NCBI GenBank assembly: GCA_021805775.1
Contig: JAJZED010000013.1
Span: 1 to 64,000 of the forward strand
Reading direction: 5' to 3'
DNA: 64,000 bases
Origin: a bacterium
GTDB taxonomy: Bacteria > Vulcanimicrobiota > Vulcanimicrobiia > Vulcanimicrobiales > Vulcanimicrobiaceae
Positions 7,507 to 16,079 of this stretch are shown one piece after another. The notes under the pieces are model-generated. The model made no database searches, had not been told where the DNA came from, and saw only the letters and a list, made by a program, of their open reading frames with translations. Each line of letters opens with the position of its first letter. The first letter of the stretch is position 1. The translations under genes were made by a program, and so were the position numbers.

Positions 7507-7988
7507 ACGCCGCGCCGTAGCGGTGGCGGCACCGCATCGGGCTGAATGAACGGACCGACCGGCGAGTCCAGGAGGCGTTCGATCTCCTCCCGCTCGGGTA
7601 TGCGCGCCCCGTCGCGCGCGGCGGTGACGATACAGTAGAAGCCGAAGCGCTCCTCGCCGCGATTGATGAATTGGTGGAGTTCGAGCGGGGCGACGTAGAC
7701 GACGTCGCCGGCGGCAACCTCCTCAACCCGCTCGCCGACGACCGCGTGCCCGAGCCCTTGCCCGATGATGACGTAATGCTCGTGCTCGTGGCGTTCGAGG
7801 CGCGACGCCACACCGGGCTCGAGCTCGAAAAAGCGCAGCTCGAGTTGCGGACCCGGCGCCCCCGGCTCGGGCTTCCAACCGCCGACGATGGTATGACGTG
7901 CGATACCGACGGCGGCTCCGGGGCGATAGCCCTCGGCCTCGACCCCTTCCCAACCCGATCCCCGCTTGTGAATGACCCGTCGTTGCAT
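7503..7988 (-). CDS. Cupin-domain protein
   Basis: A 161-residue single-domain cupin. Metal-ligand histidines lie in RHEHEHYVIIG and in LELHQF, with the second-motif spacing GDVVYVAPLELHQF. Cupins include dioxygenases, isomerases and simple binding proteins; nothing narrows this one. The ATG start has AGGAT upstream. It is convergent with the sulfurtransferase gene and divergent from the gene at 8058. Confidence 0.8.
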   Translation of the reverse strand: MQRRVIHKRGSGWEGVEAEGYRPGAAVGIARHTIVGGWKPEPGAPGPQLELRFFELEPGVASRLERHEHEHYVIIGQGLGHAVVGERVEEVAAGDVVYVAPLELHQFINRGEERFGFYCIVTAARDGARIPEREEIERLLDSPVGPFIQPDAVPPPLRRGV

Positions 7989-8057
7989 GGGCGCTATCCT
8001 ATCACGTCGGCGGGCGGCGCTCTAGAACATCTCGGTCGAACTGCCGATATTGATGGC

Positions 8058-8624
8058 ATGCGCCCGACTGCTTTGTTTGCTTGCTTTGCGAGCCTCGCTA
8101 TCGCTGCTATCGCTCTCTCGCCGCTCCGAAGTTCCGCTCGCGCCACGGCACGAACCGCCGCGTCCTCCTCCGCAGCGCAAGCGTCGGCGCCGCTCGACGA
8201 GTATTTCGGTCGCATGAAGCTGAGCCCGATCGGCATCGGCAACGAACTGCACCTCATCGCTACGCGCTCGCGAAATGCAAGCGACGCGCGAAACTCGCTG
8301 CCGTTACTGACGCTCCTCGAAGATTCGATGCACGACTGGGAGCACCGGTACCCTCATGACGACTGGATTCCCATGAATCTCGCGCGTCTGGAGCACGATT
8401 ATCTACTCGTTCCAACGTTGGGCGGGCGCATTCATGCGATGCACGTGATCGAATGGCTTCGCGCTGATTACCCCGGTAGCCCGGCCCTCGATCGCGCGCA
8501 ACGCGAAGCGGAGCGAGCGATGGGCATACCGACGCCGACTCCATCACCCGTGGCGTCCTCCACCCCTCAACCGGAGGCGAGCGCAGAAGCGACGCCGGAG
8601 GCGAGTGCAACGCCGACGCCGTAG
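8058..8624 (+). CDS. Secreted protein with a Pro/Thr/Ala-rich tail
   Basis: A 188-residue protein starting MRPTALFACFASLAIAAIAL, a signal peptide or N-terminal anchor. A helical central domain (about 55-150) contains MNLARLEHDYLLVPTLGG. The C-terminal 35 residues are a low-complexity tail of Pro, Thr, Ser, Ala and Glu. No family is recognised. The start is the first ATG after the divergent cupin gene; longer in-frame extension would run through that gene. The EVE gene begins 9 bases after it. Confidence 0.7.
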   Translation: MRPTALFACFASLAIAAIALSPLRSSARATARTAASSSAAQASAPLDEYFGRMKLSPIGIGNELHLIATRSRNASDARNSLPLLTLLEDSMHDWEHRYPHDDWIPMNLARLEHDYLLVPTLGGRIHAMHVIEWLRADYPGSPALDRAQREAERAMGIPTPTPSPVASSTPQPEASAEATPEASATPTP

Positions 8625-8633
8625 ACGGAGTTC

Positions 8634-9086
8634 ATGCCGAACTACTGGCTTTTCAAAAGCGAGCCGCAGAGCTATTCCATAGACGATCTGCAACGCGATG
8701 GTACGACACCGTGGAGCGGCGTTCGCAATTATCAGGCGCGCAACTTCATGCAGGCGATGTCGGTAGGCGACGAAGCTTTTTTTTATCACTCGTCGTGCGC
8801 CGTGCCGGGAATTGTCGGAGTCTGCCTCGTCGTGCGCACCGCCTATCCCGACGCAACCGCCTTCGACTCGCGCAGCGAGTACTACGATCCTAAAAGTTCG
8901 CCGGAGACCCCGCGCTGGTTCAATGTCGACGTAAAATTTCTCCGCGCGTTTTCCGATGTCGTACCGCTAACGCGTCTACGAGAGATCGCCACGCTTACAA
9001 ATATGCCGCTGCTACAGCGCGGCCAACGCCTTTCGGTGCAACCCGTTCGCGCCACCGAGTGGCGCGCCATTCTCAAGCTCGCTTGA
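8634..9086 (+). CDS. EVE-domain protein
   Basis: A 150-residue EVE (PUA-like) protein. It begins PNYWLFKSEPQSYSIDDL, the hallmark of the THYN1/EVE family, followed by WSGVRNYQARNF and MSVGDEAFFYHS. These domains bind modified bases in DNA or RNA; some are linked to modification-dependent restriction, others are housekeeping. No nuclease or methylase gene is nearby, which favours housekeeping. It is the last gene before a repeat block. Confidence 0.92.
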   Translation: MPNYWLFKSEPQSYSIDDLQRDGTTPWSGVRNYQARNFMQAMSVGDEAFFYHSSCAVPGIVGVCLVVRTAYPDATAFDSRSEYYDPKSSPETPRWFNVDVKFLRAFSDVVPLTRLREIATLTNMPLLQRGQRLSVQPVRATEWRAILKLA

Positions 9087-9100
9087 ACGTAGTTCCACGA

Positions 9101-9152
9101 TCATCCCGAGTAGCGAGAACGCGCTATCATCGCGAGTAGCAAGAACGCTCTG
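9101..9152. repeat. Two 26-bp direct repeats of the left outer arm
   Basis: TCATCCCGAGTAGCGAGAAC (9101-) and TCATCGCGAGTAGCAAGAAC (9127-) begin two imperfect 26-base units. A third CATCCCGAGTAG opens the cloverleaf element at 9153. Each is a diverged copy of the element's left outer-arm sequence with a different tail. Confidence 0.8.
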
Positions 9153-9157
9153 TCATC

Positions 9158-9231
9158 CCGAGTAGCCGCGCAGCGGCGTATCGAGGGAGCGATTCTTCCG
9201 CCTCGATACGGCGCCTTCAGCGCCTACTCGG
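9158..9231. repeat. Cloverleaf-like inverted repeat, copy 4 (complete, variant arms)
   Basis: It has the same architecture as 266-344. CCGAGTA (9158-9164) pairs with TACTCGG (9225-9231). GCCGC (9165-9169) pairs with GCGGC (9173-9177). GTATCGAGG (9178-9186) pairs with CCTCGATAC (9201-9209). GGCGC (9210-9214) pairs with GCGCC (9220-9224). Outer and central helices are identical to copy 2. Both side arms differ in sequence but still pair perfectly, which suggests selection on structure. Confidence 0.9.
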
Positions 9232-9237
9232 CGTGAC

Positions 9238-9391
9238 AACGCAATCTACTCGGCGTGACAACGCAATCTACTCGGCGTGACAACGCAATCTACTCGGCGT
9301 GACAACGCAATCTACTCGGCGTGACAACGCAATCTACTCGGCGTGACAACGCAATCTACTCGGCGTGACAACGCAATCTACTCGGCGTGAC
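9238..9391. repeat. Tandem array, seven exact 22-bp units
   Basis: The unit AACGCAATCTACTCGGCGTG + AC is repeated seven times without variation. It contains CTACTCGGCGTGAC, the right outer arm and flank of the cloverleaf element immediately upstream. There are no spacers, so it is not a CRISPR array. Perfect identity implies recent expansion. The array fills the space between convergent genes (EVE and the TonB receptor). Confidence 0.95.
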
Positions 9392-9398
9392 AAGGCAG

Positions 9399-9443
9399 TA
9401 AAAACAAAAGAGAGCCGGGGTCGCATATGCTCGCCCAGCTCTC
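9399..9443 (-). terminator. Rho-independent terminator of the TonB receptor gene
   Basis: On the minus strand GAGAGC (9443-9438) pairs with GCTCTC (9415-9410), extended by a bulged G/C-rich segment. It is followed by CTTTTGTTTTTAC. It lies 35 bases past the receptor stop codon at 9478. Confidence 0.75.
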
Positions 9444-9477
9444 CCGCCTCGACGCCGCGCGCCGATAACGCTTCAGC

Positions 9478-12360
9478 TTAGAACTTCGTCGTAAGGATAA
9501 AGCGATAGGTTGCCGGCCCGAGCACGTTGCCGACGGTCGCCGCTTGCGAACCGTTGACGAGGGAAATCGGCACACCGCCTCCGTAGACCGGAAAGAGACC
9601 GTTATAAGCGTTGAAGATGTTGTCTCCGGAGATCTGGACGTCGAAGCGTTTGTTAATCGGCACGCGCACGGTCACATAGCCGATACCGAACGGCGGACGG
9701 TTCGCCGAGTTGTTATTCCCGAGAAGCGTATCGCCGAGGGCGGCATAGAGGCCGCTCTCGGAGCGATAGTTGAGCTCGAGGTTTGCCTGCGCGTACGGTA
9801 GACGCGTATTCATCGAACCGATCGTGCTGCCGTACCCAATGCCGCCGCCGTTGAAGTTCTGATTGGCGATGACGTTGAGGTTCTGGTTCTGCGTGCAATT
9901 CGGCCCCGGGTTGGCGCAATAGAAATATTGCGGCAGATTGTATACGTAGCCACGTGAGAGATCTCCCTCGATTCTATAACCCAGTCCTACGTGAGGGAGG
10001 CTGCTGAGCCCAAGCTCGAGTCCCTGGAATCGTGCGTTGCTCAGGTTGATATTTGTTTCGTAGAACACCGGATTGCCGTTGACAACCTGCGAACCTTGAT
10101 AGTAGCACTGCACTTGGGGGCTCGCGCAAGTGTATGGGCTTGGCGAACCTTGGCTAAAGTACTTGTTGAAAAGATTCGTTTGATAGAGATCGGCCGTTAG
10201 TACCGAACTTAATTTTGGAAATCGTACGGTCGCGCCAAGGTCGTATCCGAATGACGTTTCGGGCTTTAACGAACCGTTATTTTGAGTGAGCGTCGCAAAC
10301 CCGCCGTTGCTGTTGTAATTTGCAACCGGGCCTGAGATTTGGCTTAAGAGCAGCAGATAGGGCGGCGCTATCGCGGACCCCGCTGCGAATCGGATTACGG
10401 TATTGCTATTCGTCCGATATGTTAGTGCGAATCGATCGTCGAAATGCGTATTCGTCGTCGACGCGAACGTCTCATTCGAGCCATCAATAGCACAATTGGA
10501 GTATTGGCCGGAGAACGGACAAGAAATCGGATAGGTGCTGTTGTAGATGTTTTCGTAGAGGGTCGCATAGCCGCTCAGTTTCGGATTGATGCGAAAGTGA
10601 CCGCGCAACGTAAACGTCGTAAACTTCTGCGCCGAACCGGTCGGCAGGTTGACGCTGACGAACGCGCTCTTCGAGTAAGAGGTCGTCGATGAAACGGTCT
10701 GGTCGACGCCGAAGCTCAGCGTATTGCTGCCGATCGGGTGAAGGTAGAGAAACGATATTCCCGAGAGCGCGTCTTGCTCGGTCTGCAGATAGCTGCTCGG
10801 CACTCTTAGCGTTACCGGCGTGCCGTTGTAAAAAACCGGCGTCGCCGAGCAGACGTTATTTGTGATTTTTCCGGGGCACGAAGAGCCATAGAGCGTCTGC
10901 GTTACTAAACTCGGCGTCCCGTTGGGGTTACCTTCGGTAACCTGACGCAAGATCGAGGCGTGATAGTAGCGCGCGAGTACCGTATCGCGGCCGAGCGTCG
11001 AGCGAACCTCTGCTTGCACGATCGGCTCGTTATTGATTTCCTGGTCGGTGCCGCCGTAATGAAGATAATTCACACCGAGACCGCCCGCTGCGAGGCTTCC
11101 GGTATATCCGGCGAGCGGCGCAAACGTGCCCAGGGTAAGGTTTCCGGTGTTGCCGTTCTGATCGGAGAAAGTTTGCGAGCCGAGGTAGCTCACCGTTGCG
11201 GTCGTTGCGTCGGAGAGTTTATAGCGAAACTTCACGAGCTCGGCGGTCTGGGTGTATTGTCCTTGCACGTTATAGCAGCAAGCGATGAGCGGGTACGCCG
11301 TTTGAATATACGACGAGGTTCCTGGAACCGCGCTGTAGAGGTTGGTACCGTTAAACCCTTGGAGCGATTGATTCGTGGCGTTATCGTACGTTTTCGGTAC
11401 CGATGAGGGATCGTAGTAGACTTGCTGGTTATTGAGCGCGGAAGGATCGTCGAGCGTTGCGACGTCGAAGACGAGGCCGAGCCGGCTGACGGTATCGGAG
11501 AACCCGAAATTCGAGAACGTGCCGCCGTGGTTCGTAACGCCGAGGGCGATATCCGGGGTCGGTTTATAGGTTGGGTCTTTCGTGCGGAAGTTCAACGTAC
11601 CGCCGATAGCGTAGTTGACCGGAACGGTAGCGCCTGGCCCCTTGACGACTTCGGTGTTCGAGAACATATACGCATTGAGGAACGTGGTGACGTAGTCGCC
11701 GTAGGTTCCCACCGAAAGCGGATGCCCGTCGATGAGCGTGGCGGTTTCAAACGAACCCGCACCGCGAATATTGGGAACGGTTATCGAGCCGGGGACGGCA
11801 GCATTTGCGCCGCTCGACGGAAAGGATATCTGCACGCCCGGCACTTGGCTGAGCACGCGCGTCACCTGAACCGCGCCCTGATCGGCATAGACCGCCGACG
11901 AGACGACGTTCACCGCCGCCGGCGTCGTGTTAAACGTTCCGCGCCCGACGGCACGGACCGTGGCGATCGTCCGCAGCGAGGAGAACGTCGCCGCATGCAT
12001 CGTCACGACGACGTTTTGGCTCTGCCCGGCAACGACGGTATAATCGGTGTCGGTCGCCGTCTGATAGCCCGGTTTCGTAACGATAATTTCATAGAGGCCC
12101 GGCGCGATGCCGGAGACGGTAAAATTGCCCTTCGCATCGGAGAGGGCGTAATAGCTCTTGGGGCCGCGGACGGCGATCGTCGCCCCCGCAACCGGAGCGC
12201 CGGAGATATCGTGGAGCGAGCCGCTCACGGTTCCGGTGCTTTGAGATGCAGCCTGTGCGACGAGGCGAGGCGACGCGCTTCGAACCGTTGCCGCGCTGAC
12301 GGGTCCAACGGCGAAGGCGGCGATGGCCGCGACGAGCAGGAGTCGAGTGAGTGTACTCAG
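9478..12360 (-). CDS. TonB-dependent receptor with carboxypeptidase-regulatory-like domain, CTG start
   Basis: About 960 residues. It begins with a signal peptide (to about residue 29, ending GPVSAAT), then a CarboxypepD_reg-like beta-sandwich (about 45-112; GSLHDISGAPVAGATIAV), then a plug domain with VLSQVPGV, IRGAG and VVKGPGA, then a long outer-membrane beta-barrel ending in phenylalanine (LTTKF). It should import a ligand such as a siderophore, glycan or peptide across the outer membrane using TonB energy. No ATG, GTG or TTG lies near the signal peptide. The only start with a ribosome site is CTG at 12360, 6 bases after AGGAGG. A longer frame would run into polyphosphate kinase. Confidence 0.88.
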   Translation of the reverse strand: MSTLTRLLLVAAIAAFAVGPVSAATVRSASPRLVAQAASQSTGTVSGSLHDISGAPVAGATIAVRGPKSYYALSDAKGNFTVSGIAPGLYEIIVTKPGYQTATDTDYTVVAGQSQNVVVTMHAATFSSLRTIATVRAVGRGTFNTTPAAVNVVSSAVYADQGAVQVTRVLSQVPGVQISFPSSGANAAVPGSITVPNIRGAGSFETATLIDGHPLSVGTYGDYVTTFLNAYMFSNTEVVKGPGATVPVNYAIGGTLNFRTKDPTYKPTPDIALGVTNHGGTFSNFGFSDTVSRLGLVFDVATLDDPSALNNQQVYYDPSSVPKTYDNATNQSLQGFNGTNLYSAVPGTSSYIQTAYPLIACCYNVQGQYTQTAELVKFRYKLSDATTATVSYLGSQTFSDQNGNTGNLTLGTFAPLAGYTGSLAAGGLGVNYLHYGGTDQEINNEPIVQAEVRSTLGRDTVLARYYHASILRQVTEGNPNGTPSLVTQTLYGSSCPGKITNNVCSATPVFYNGTPVTLRVPSSYLQTEQDALSGISFLYLHPIGSNTLSFGVDQTVSSTTSYSKSAFVSVNLPTGSAQKFTTFTLRGHFRINPKLSGYATLYENIYNSTYPISCPFSGQYSNCAIDGSNETFASTTNTHFDDRFALTYRTNSNTVIRFAAGSAIAPPYLLLLSQISGPVANYNSNGGFATLTQNNGSLKPETSFGYDLGATVRFPKLSSVLTADLYQTNLFNKYFSQGSPSPYTCASPQVQCYYQGSQVVNGNPVFYETNINLSNARFQGLELGLSSLPHVGLGYRIEGDLSRGYVYNLPQYFYCANPGPNCTQNQNLNVIANQNFNGGGIGYGSTIGSMNTRLPYAQANLELNYRSESGLYAALGDTLLGNNNSANRPPFGIGYVTVRVPINKRFDVQISGDNIFNAYNGLFPVYGGGVPISLVNGSQAATVGNVLGPATYRFILTTKF

Positions 12361-12366
12361 AGCAAA

Positions 12367-12372
12367 CCTCCT
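12367..12372 (-). promoter_or_regulatory. Ribosome-binding site AGGAGG supporting a CTG start
   Basis: The perfect AGGAGG (reverse of CCTCCT) ends 6 bases before the CTG codon at 12358-12360, directly followed by the signal peptide codons. No canonical start codon exists in that frame between here and the stop of the upstream ppk gene. Confidence 0.7.
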
Positions 12373-12460
12373 GTAAGAAACGATAAATCCAAGGCCGCGC
12401 CGTCGTGCGGCAGACGCCCCCGAACATCGCTGAGTGTAACCTGAAAAGATTACGAGTAGA

Positions 12461-14569
12461 TTAAGAGAGCAAGCGCTCGCGCCGCCGGAGCAGCTCGACT
12501 TGGGCGTCGATGCCGGCGCCGGGGCGAAGCGCCAGGCGCCGATAGGTGCCATCGGGGAGCAGTTCCCGCGACTGCTGCGTATCGGCAAAGAGCACCGTGG
12601 CCAGCAGCCGATCGAGATCCTCCGCCATCTCGCGCTCCTCGATCGGGACGGCGAGTTCGACCCGGCGATCGAGGTTGCGCCCCATCCAGTCCGCACTGCC
12701 GATGAAGAGTTTTCGGTCGCCGCCATCGGTGAATGAAAAGAGGCGCGAGTGTTCGAGAAAACGCCCGACGATCGAGCGCACGCGTATGCTCTCGCTCAAG
12801 CCCGGGACGCCCGGTCGCAGCGTGCACATTCCGCGCACGAGAAGATCGATCGGCACCCCCGCCTGCGAGGCGCGATAGAGCGCGCGCACCACCTCTTTGT
12901 CGGTAAGCGCATTGAGTTTAGCGCGAATTCCGCATGGCCGCCGGGCCTCGGCGTGCTCGGTCTCGCGGTCGATCGCCGCGAGAATCTCACGACGCAGCGT
13001 GACCGGGGCTACGAGTAGTTCGTCATAATCGGTGACTTTTGCAAAGCCGGTGAGCGCATTGAACATCTGCGCGAGGTCGGCCCCCAACCTCGCTCGCGCG
13101 GTAAACAAGCTGAAATCCGTATAGAGCCGCGCGCTTTTTTCGTTATAGTTGCCGGTGCCGAAATGCATGTACCTCCGTATGCCGTCTTCATCTTCGCGCA
13201 CGACCAACAATGCCTTGGCATGGACTTTCAACCCCGGAAAACCGTAAACGACGTGAACGCCGGCACGCTCGAGGCGGCGCGCCCATTCGATATTATTTTC
13301 TTCGTCGAAACGCGCTTTGAGTTCGATGACGACGGCAACCTGTTTTTCGTTCTCGGCTGCTTCCAACAAAGCACGCACGATCGGCGAGTCGCTTCCCGAG
13401 GTGCGATAGAGCGTTGCCTTTATCGCCAACACGCGATCGTCATTTGCGGCGGCTTGCACGAATTGAACGACCGGATCGAACGAATCGTAGGGATGGTGCA
13501 ATAAAATATCGCCTTCGCGGATCGCCGCGAATATATCGCTTACTCCGCGTAGCCGCACCGGGATCGCCGGCGCAAACGGCTGGTCGCGCATTTCGTCGTG
13601 CCCCGCCTGCCGGTAGAGCGACATTAAGTCGCTCAACCCCAACAAACCATCGATATCGTAGCAATCCGCTTCATGCAGATCGAGCGCATCGAGCAAAAAC
13701 GCTCGAAGGTTCTCCGGAATGCCGCGTTCCACTTCCAGGCGAACGGGTTCGCCGAATCGTCGCTTCTGCAATTCCGATTCGATCGCTTGCAGTAAGTCGT
13801 CGGCTTCGTCTTCTTGCAAGTCGAGATCGGCGTCACGCGTCACGCGAAACAAATACGAAGCACGCACCGTCATGCCGGGGAATAGTGCATCCAAGTGATG
13901 GGCGATCGCATCTTCGATCAGCACAAAGCTCCTGGTCCCCGCAGCGCTTTCGGGAATTTCGATGAACCGCGGCAACGTCGGCGGTATTTTCACCCGGGCA
14001 AAATGCACGTCGATCCCGTCGGGCGTCACTTCCTCAAGCTCGACCGCTAACGAGAGCGAAAGATTTGAAATATACGGAAACGGGTGCCCGCTATCGACGG
14101 CGAGCGGAGTAAGCACGGGAAACACGCGTTCGTCGAAAACGTGCTCGACGGTGCGCGCGCGCTCCTCGTCGAGGTCGGTCACGCTCAGAATCCGCACGCC
14201 CTTTTCCGCTATCGCTGGGAAAAGATCGTCCCGTAGCACTTTCATCTGCTGCGGAAGCGTCTCACGAATATAATCGGAGATTGCCTTCAAGTGTTCGGCC
14301 GGTTGACGCCCGTCGTCGGAGCGAGTCGTCACGCCGGCGGCGATCTGCTGCTTGATCGCGGCGACTCGGATCATAAAAAATTCGTCGAGGTTCGTTCCGA
14401 ATATCGAGACGAACTTCAATCGCTCCAACAGCGGATTTTTTGGATCGAGCGCTTCTTCTAGGACGCGGTCGTTGAAGGCCAGCCACGAAAGTTCGCGGCT
14501 AAAAAAAAGCTCGGCATCGCCCCGTTCCGCGTTTTGCGGCGGAATCGCGGCTTCGAATCTCTGGAGCAT
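12461..14569 (-). CDS. ppk1: Polyphosphate kinase 1
   Basis: A 702-residue Ppk1, which reversibly polymerises ATP gamma-phosphate into polyphosphate. The N-terminal domain has ELSWLAFNDRVLEEA, and the head domain follows. The phosphorylated-histidine region KVHAKALLV and the MHFGTGNYNEKSA segment are present, as is GSADWMGRNLDRRVE near the C-terminus. Length is normal for the family. It is divergent from the OpuB-type transporter operon across a 44-base gap and is followed at 100 bases by the TonB receptor on the same strand. Confidence 0.95.
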   Translation of the reverse strand: MLQRFEAAIPPQNAERGDAELFFSRELSWLAFNDRVLEEALDPKNPLLERLKFVSIFGTNLDEFFMIRVAAIKQQIAAGVTTRSDDGRQPAEHLKAISDYIRETLPQQMKVLRDDLFPAIAEKGVRILSVTDLDEERARTVEHVFDERVFPVLTPLAVDSGHPFPYISNLSLSLAVELEEVTPDGIDVHFARVKIPPTLPRFIEIPESAAGTRSFVLIEDAIAHHLDALFPGMTVRASYLFRVTRDADLDLQEDEADDLLQAIESELQKRRFGEPVRLEVERGIPENLRAFLLDALDLHEADCYDIDGLLGLSDLMSLYRQAGHDEMRDQPFAPAIPVRLRGVSDIFAAIREGDILLHHPYDSFDPVVQFVQAAANDDRVLAIKATLYRTSGSDSPIVRALLEAAENEKQVAVVIELKARFDEENNIEWARRLERAGVHVVYGFPGLKVHAKALLVVREDEDGIRRYMHFGTGNYNEKSARLYTDFSLFTARARLGADLAQMFNALTGFAKVTDYDELLVAPVTLRREILAAIDRETEHAEARRPCGIRAKLNALTDKEVVRALYRASQAGVPIDLLVRGMCTLRPGVPGLSESIRVRSIVGRFLEHSRLFSFTDGGDRKLFIGSADWMGRNLDRRVELAVPIEEREMAEDLDRLLATVLFADTQQSRELLPDGTYRRLALRPGAGIDAQVELLRRRERLLS

Positions 14570-14613
14570 CGTTTTCGCGGGATTCGCCGAGCGCGAGCGA
14601 AACTCTAGCCGAA
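14570..14613. promoter_or_regulatory. Divergent promoter interval between ppk1 and the OpuB-type operon
   Basis: Only 44 bases separate the two outward-facing start codons, so promoter elements for both must lie here or inside the coding ends. I see no clear -35/-10 pair or operator. Confidence 0.35.
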
Positions 14614-15213
14614 ATGCTCACCGATTTGCTCGTGGAGACGGGAACGCACCTCGAAATCGCTGGAGCGGCGCTTGCACTCGCAACCCTCGTGGGGGTGCCG
14701 GTCGCGCTGTTGACGGCGAAAACGCGCTTCGTTCGCCTGGCGACGCTCGGCGGGGTCGGTATTGCACGAAGCCTACCGACGATCGCCGTGCTTGCTCTGC
14801 TGCTCCCGTGGCTCGGCGTCGGGCGCCTCCCCGCTATCGTTGCGCTCGCGCTGCTCGCGCTACCCCCCATCGCGATCTCCGTCGATGCCGGGATGCGCTC
14901 GCTTCCGGCGGCGCAGCGCGAGCTCGCCGATGCCCTCGGTCTCGGCGCCCGCACGCGTTTTCTGCGGATCGAGATTCCGGCGACGGCACCGCTCGCACTC
15001 GCCGGGCTTCGAACGGCCGGGGTCGAGTGCATCGCCAGTGCTACGCTAGCAACGTTTATCGGCGGCGGCGGGCTCGGCGACGGTATCGTCCGCGGATTGC
15101 AGACCGGAAACGAAACGCTCCTGCTGCTAACTGCGGCAACCGTCGCCGCGCTCGCAGTCGCCGTCGATGCCGCGCTCTCGCTCGCGCTCCGCAGCGTCGA
15201 GGCATGGAGCTAA
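14614..15213 (+). CDS. OpuB/ProU-type ABC transporter permease (first)
   Basis: A 199-residue inner-membrane permease with about five or six hydrophobic helices and the coupling segment ELADALGLGARTRFLRIEIP, which contacts the ATPase. The ending IGGGGLGDGIVRGLQTG is typical of OpuBB/OpuBD permeases for glycine betaine, choline and related quaternary amines. It is first in a four-gene operon; its TAA overlaps the ATG of the binding-protein gene (TAATG). Confidence 0.9.
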   Translation: MLTDLLVETGTHLEIAGAALALATLVGVPVALLTAKTRFVRLATLGGVGIARSLPTIAVLALLLPWLGVGRLPAIVALALLALPPIAISVDAGMRSLPAAQRELADALGLGARTRFLRIEIPATAPLALAGLRTAGVECIASATLATFIGGGGLGDGIVRGLQTGNETLLLLTAATVAALAVAVDAALSLALRSVEAWS

Positions 15214-16079
15214 TGCGGCGCCGGGCCGCGCTCGCGACGATCGGCGGAGCACTCGCACTCGTGCGTTGTTCACCGACACCAACGCTTCGCGTCGGATCGA
15301 AGAATTTCGAAGAATCGATTCTCCTCGCCGAACTTTACGCACAGACGCTCGAAGGTGTCGGCATTACCGTCGAACGTCGCTTCAACCTCGGTTCGACGCA
15401 GATCGCTCTCGCGGCGCTGGAACGCGGCGATATCGATTGCTATCCCGAATATACCGGCACGGCGCTTGTCGACGTCCTCCACCACGCACCGATGCGCGAC
15501 GGTACGGCGGCGCTCGCGCTCCTTAGAACGGCGTTTCGATCACGATATCACGCTACGTGGTTAGCCCCTGCGCCGATGAACGATTCGCAAGCCCTGGCGA
15601 CGACGCGGGAGATATCGCGGCGCCGCAATCTCACCACGCTGACCGAATGTTCGCACCTTGCACCGCATCTGCGCCTCGCTACGATTCAAGAGTTTCTCGC
15701 GCGCCCCGACGGGCTGCCCGGCTTGCAACGTTTCTATGGCGGCTTCGAATTTCAATCGGTTCGAACGTACGATATCGCGCTAAAGTATGAAGCCTTGTTG
15801 GCCGGGAAGGCCGACGTCGCCACCGCATTTAGTACCGACGGGGCAATCGCGGCTCACGAGCTCGTCCTTTTGCGCGACGATCGTCATTTCTGGCCGGCCT
15901 ACCATGTCGCACCGGTGGTTCGAACGGCGACGCTCGTTCGGTTCCCGCGCATGCGTTCCGCCCTCGACGCGCTCTCCGCCCGCCTCTCGACAACGGCGGT
16001 TGCGGCGATGAACGAGCGCGTCGAATCCGCACAAATGAGCCCGGCAGCGGTAGCGCGCGCCTTTCTTCAGCCGCAGTGA
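15213..16079 (+). CDS. OpuBC-type substrate-binding protein
   Basis: A 288-residue periplasmic or lipid-anchored binding protein. It shows the OpuAC-family signature VGSKNFEESILLAELYAQ, then CYPEYTGTAL, FLARPDGLPG and YDIALKYEALLAGKADV. The signal region ends LALVRCS, a weak lipobox. Start ATG 15213 overlaps the previous stop; ATG 15204, three codons upstream, is the alternative. Family members hold a quaternary ammonium group in an aromatic cage. EgtD lies just beyond the operon, so ergothioneine or histidine betaine is a plausible ligand, but glycine betaine or choline is equally compatible. Confidence 0.88.
   Translation: MRRRAALATIGGALALVRCSPTPTLRVGSKNFEESILLAELYAQTLEGVGITVERRFNLGSTQIALAALERGDIDCYPEYTGTALVDVLHHAPMRDGTAALALLRTAFRSRYHATWLAPAPMNDSQALATTREISRRRNLTTLTECSHLAPHLRLATIQEFLARPDGLPGLQRFYGGFEFQSVRTYDIALKYEALLAGKADVATAFSTDGAIAAHELVLLRDDRHFWPAYHVAPVVRTATLVRFPRMRSALDALSARLSTTAVAAMNERVESAQMSPAAVARAFLQPQ

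Noticed and set aside
9238-9391. Possible CRISPR array
   Set aside because: The 22-bp units are contiguous with no spacers and are copies of the neighbouring repeat's arm.
11422-12444. Plus-strand 340-residue frame
   Set aside because: Antisense of the TonB receptor; Arg/Gly-rich low-quality sequence with no motif.
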